Shown one piece after another: positions 12,495 through 13,651 of a stretch of 13,651 nt of DNA. Under the pieces are notes generated by a model. It ran no database searches, was not told the DNA's origin, and saw only the letters and a program-made list of their open reading frames with translations. This DNA comes from Firmicutes bacterium CAG:534. GTDB lineage: Bacteria; Bacillota; Clostridia; Lachnospirales; Lachnospiraceae. How positions within the stretch are numbered: the first letter of the stretch is position 1; every line of letters starts with the position of its first letter. The translations under genes were made by a program, and so were the position numbers. The DNA lies in contig FR894565.1 of NCBI GenBank assembly GCA_000436115.1, positions 14,297-27,947 of the forward strand. Reading direction: 5' to 3'.

Positions 12495-12695
12495 TTACCA
12501 CTTCTTCCAGTCTGTAGTACCTTTAAAACTGGTTAATTCTGCTTCAACGCTTTTATAAACTGCATCATAATCTAATGGCGTGGTTTTGCAATACATACTT
12601 TGAATATCAGAACTTATAAGCTTAGCAGCGACGCCTGCTTCAAACAATGCTCTCCACTCTTCTTCCGTCTGATACTCTGCAGGGATTATCTTCAT
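12495..12695 (-). CDS. Small protein of unknown function (66 aa)
   Basis: I do not recognise a family. The 66 residues begin MKIIPAEYQTEEEWRALFEA and end in TSFKGTTDWKKW. The composition is acidic with many aromatic residues, helical in the first half, with no membrane segment and only one Cys. The ATG at 12695 has an AGGGAG site close upstream and a good sigma-A promoter at 12761-12789, which gives a leader of about 60 nt. That combination supports a real, independently transcribed gene. It lies downstream of the deacetylase in the same direction but has its own promoter. Its 3' flank is AT-rich and decayed, so it could be cargo from a lost element. Confidence 0.6.
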   Translation of the reverse strand: MKIIPAEYQTEEEWRALFEAGVAAKLISSDIQSMYCKTTPLDYDAVYKSVEAELTSFKGTTDWKKW

Positions 12696-12760
12696 ATCTC
12701 CCTACCCCTTTGTACTTTATTTTTAAAATCAGTTTCCTGCTATATCATTTGCACTTTCTA

Positions 12761-12789
12761 ATCATACCACATATTGCTTTTGTTCTCAA
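12761..12789 (-). promoter_or_regulatory. Sigma-A promoter of the 66-aa gene
   Basis: On the minus strand TTGAGA (12784-12789) and TATGAT (12761-12766) are spaced 17 bp, each with five of six consensus matches. It begins about 17 bp after the deacetylase stop codon. Confidence 0.6.
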
Positions 12790-12806
12790 AAACAACCGGG
12801 CTTCCC

Positions 12807-13651
12807 CTAATTCCTGATCTGTCTTCCCTCATGATCCATATGGTAGTGATCCTTGTAGATCAGCTCCGAAATAGGAACAAAGGTATATCCCTGCTCCTTT
12901 AAGGTTTTAATCAGCGTATCCAGGGCCTGCGCCGTGTATTTGGCTCCATTGTGGCACAAAATGATCGAACCGTTTCCAAGGTGCTTATGCTCTGTAACTG
13001 TCTTGATAATGGAATCCACGCCGTAATCCTTCCAGTCCAGGGAATCTACATCCCACTGAATGGTGTAGTAGCCGCAGTCCCGTGCCACCTTCACCACGGC
13101 GTTGTCATAGTCCCCATAGGGCGGCCTGAAAAGAAACATCTCATAACCGGTCAGCTCACGCACTTTGTCGTGTACCTTCATGAGCTCTTCCTTTTTCTGT
13201 TCATCCGAGAGCTGGCTCATATTTTTATGGTTCTCGCTGTGGTTTCCCAGATCATGGCCTGCTGCCAGGATCGCCTTCACATCATCAGGGTAGCTTTCCA
13301 CCCAGCCCCCTGTCATGAAAAAGGTCACATGCACATCATTCTGCTTTAAGATTTCCAATATCTTGGCGGTATCCTCGTTGCCCCATGCCGCATCAAAGGA
13401 AAGGGCGATCTTCTTTTCTTCCGTCTGCACACAATAAATAGGAAGCTCCCTTCCGTTTACGGAATTGCTCACCGTCATGCTTCTTCCGGTAACCACAAGG
13501 GCACCCCTTAAGACTGCAAAGGCTGCAAGCAAAAACACGCCATATTTAACCGTTAAGATCAGATTTTGCCGCTGATAGTCCTCCCGGCTCTGTTCCTGCC
13601 TTCGTTCCGGATAAAGGGCAGTGCCTGCTTTGTGAACCCATTCTTTTACTC
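12807..13651 (-). CDS. Polysaccharide deacetylase (CE4, PdaB-like), 5' end outside the window
   Basis: NodB-homology deacetylase likely acting on peptidoglycan or another N-acetylated glycan outside the membrane. CE4 motifs in order: ALSFDAAWGNEDT (motif 1; the usual second Asp of FDD is Ala, as in PdaB-like proteins), GNHSENH (motif 2, metal His pair), FRPPYGDYDN (motif 3), WDVDSLDWKDYG (motif 4) and IILCHNG (motif 5). A GTG at 13538 gives 243 residues, but it lies inside the hydrophobic anchor (LILTVKYGVFLLAAFAVL). The frame stays open without a stop or ATG to the window edge, adding at least 37 codons (VKEWVHKAGTALYPERRQEQ...). So the true start is upstream, with a cytoplasmic N-terminus and one membrane anchor. 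Part of motif 4 is duplicated at 12211-12236. Confidence 0.92.
   Translation of the reverse strand, partial: VKEWVHKAGTALYPERRQEQSREDYQRQNLILTVKYGVFLLAAFAVLRGALVVTGRSMTVSNSVNGRELPIYCVQTEEKKIALSFDAAWGNEDTAKILEILKQNDVHVTFFMTGGWVESYPDDVKAILAAGHDLGNHSENHKNMSQLSDEQKKEELMKVHDKVRELTGYEMFLFRPPYGDYDNAVVKVARDCGYYTIQWDVDSLDWKDYGVDSIIKTVTEHKHLGNGSIILCHNGAKYTAQALDTLIKTLKEQGYTFVPISELIYKDHYHMDHEGRQIRN

Noticed and set aside
13536..13538. GTG start for the polysaccharide deacetylase
   Set aside because: It falls inside the hydrophobic anchor and the frame continues open to the window edge with coding-like sequence.

Overview
The window looks like a chromosomal segment from a low-to-mid GC Gram-positive anaerobe of the Clostridia, most likely Lachnospiraceae-like. 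The signs are AGGAGG-type ribosome binding sites, sigma-A-like promoters, GTG and TTG starts, a MscL with a C-terminal zinc ribbon, an LrgA/LrgB pair and a PdaB-like polysaccharide deacetylase. The species cannot be named from the sequence alone.

Layout. (1) 15-2914, minus strand: a probable operon mscL - pyridoxal/pyridoxamine kinase - cardiolipin synthase. (2) 3039-3946, plus strand: an esterase-like alpha/beta hydrolase, translationally coupled to a possible 23-codon leader ORF and closed by a strong terminator. (3) 4084-6208, minus strand: an HD-domain phosphohydrolase and a beta-lactamase-family serine hydrolase. They are separated by a gene-free array of six related half-units (about 93-94 bp per pair). 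(4) 6246-7441: a tRNA-Arg(ACG) gene whose terminator and vestigial 3' end recur 1,011 bp away. The interval between the copies holds a RelE/ParE-type toxin-antitoxin pair and a short decayed tyrosine-recombinase C-terminus. This reads as a collapsed tRNA-integrated element. (5) 7462-8793, plus strand: lrgA-lrgB behind a long leader. (6) 8750-12093, minus strand: an iron-sulfur-flavoprotein-like FMN reductase, a DJ-1/PfpI protein, an unrecognised 76-aa protein, an M20 amidohydrolase and a GNAT acetyltransferase. The GNAT 3' end overlaps that of lrgB. (7) 12167-13651, minus strand: a decayed deacetylase-like fragment, a terminator-like hairpin, an AT-rich tract, an unrecognised 66-aa gene and a polysaccharide deacetylase whose 5' end lies outside the window.

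Several genes concern the envelope: cardiolipin synthesis, osmotic release through MscL, LrgAB murein-hydrolase or metabolite export, and peptidoglycan or polysaccharide deacetylation. The reductase and DJ-1 pair looks like a small redox or electrophile-stress unit. I see no convincing new multi-gene system. The most interesting parts are the decayed tRNA-Arg island, the intergenic repeat array at 5324-5592, the deacetylase remnant at 12167-12270 and the competing hairpins at 10711-10795.
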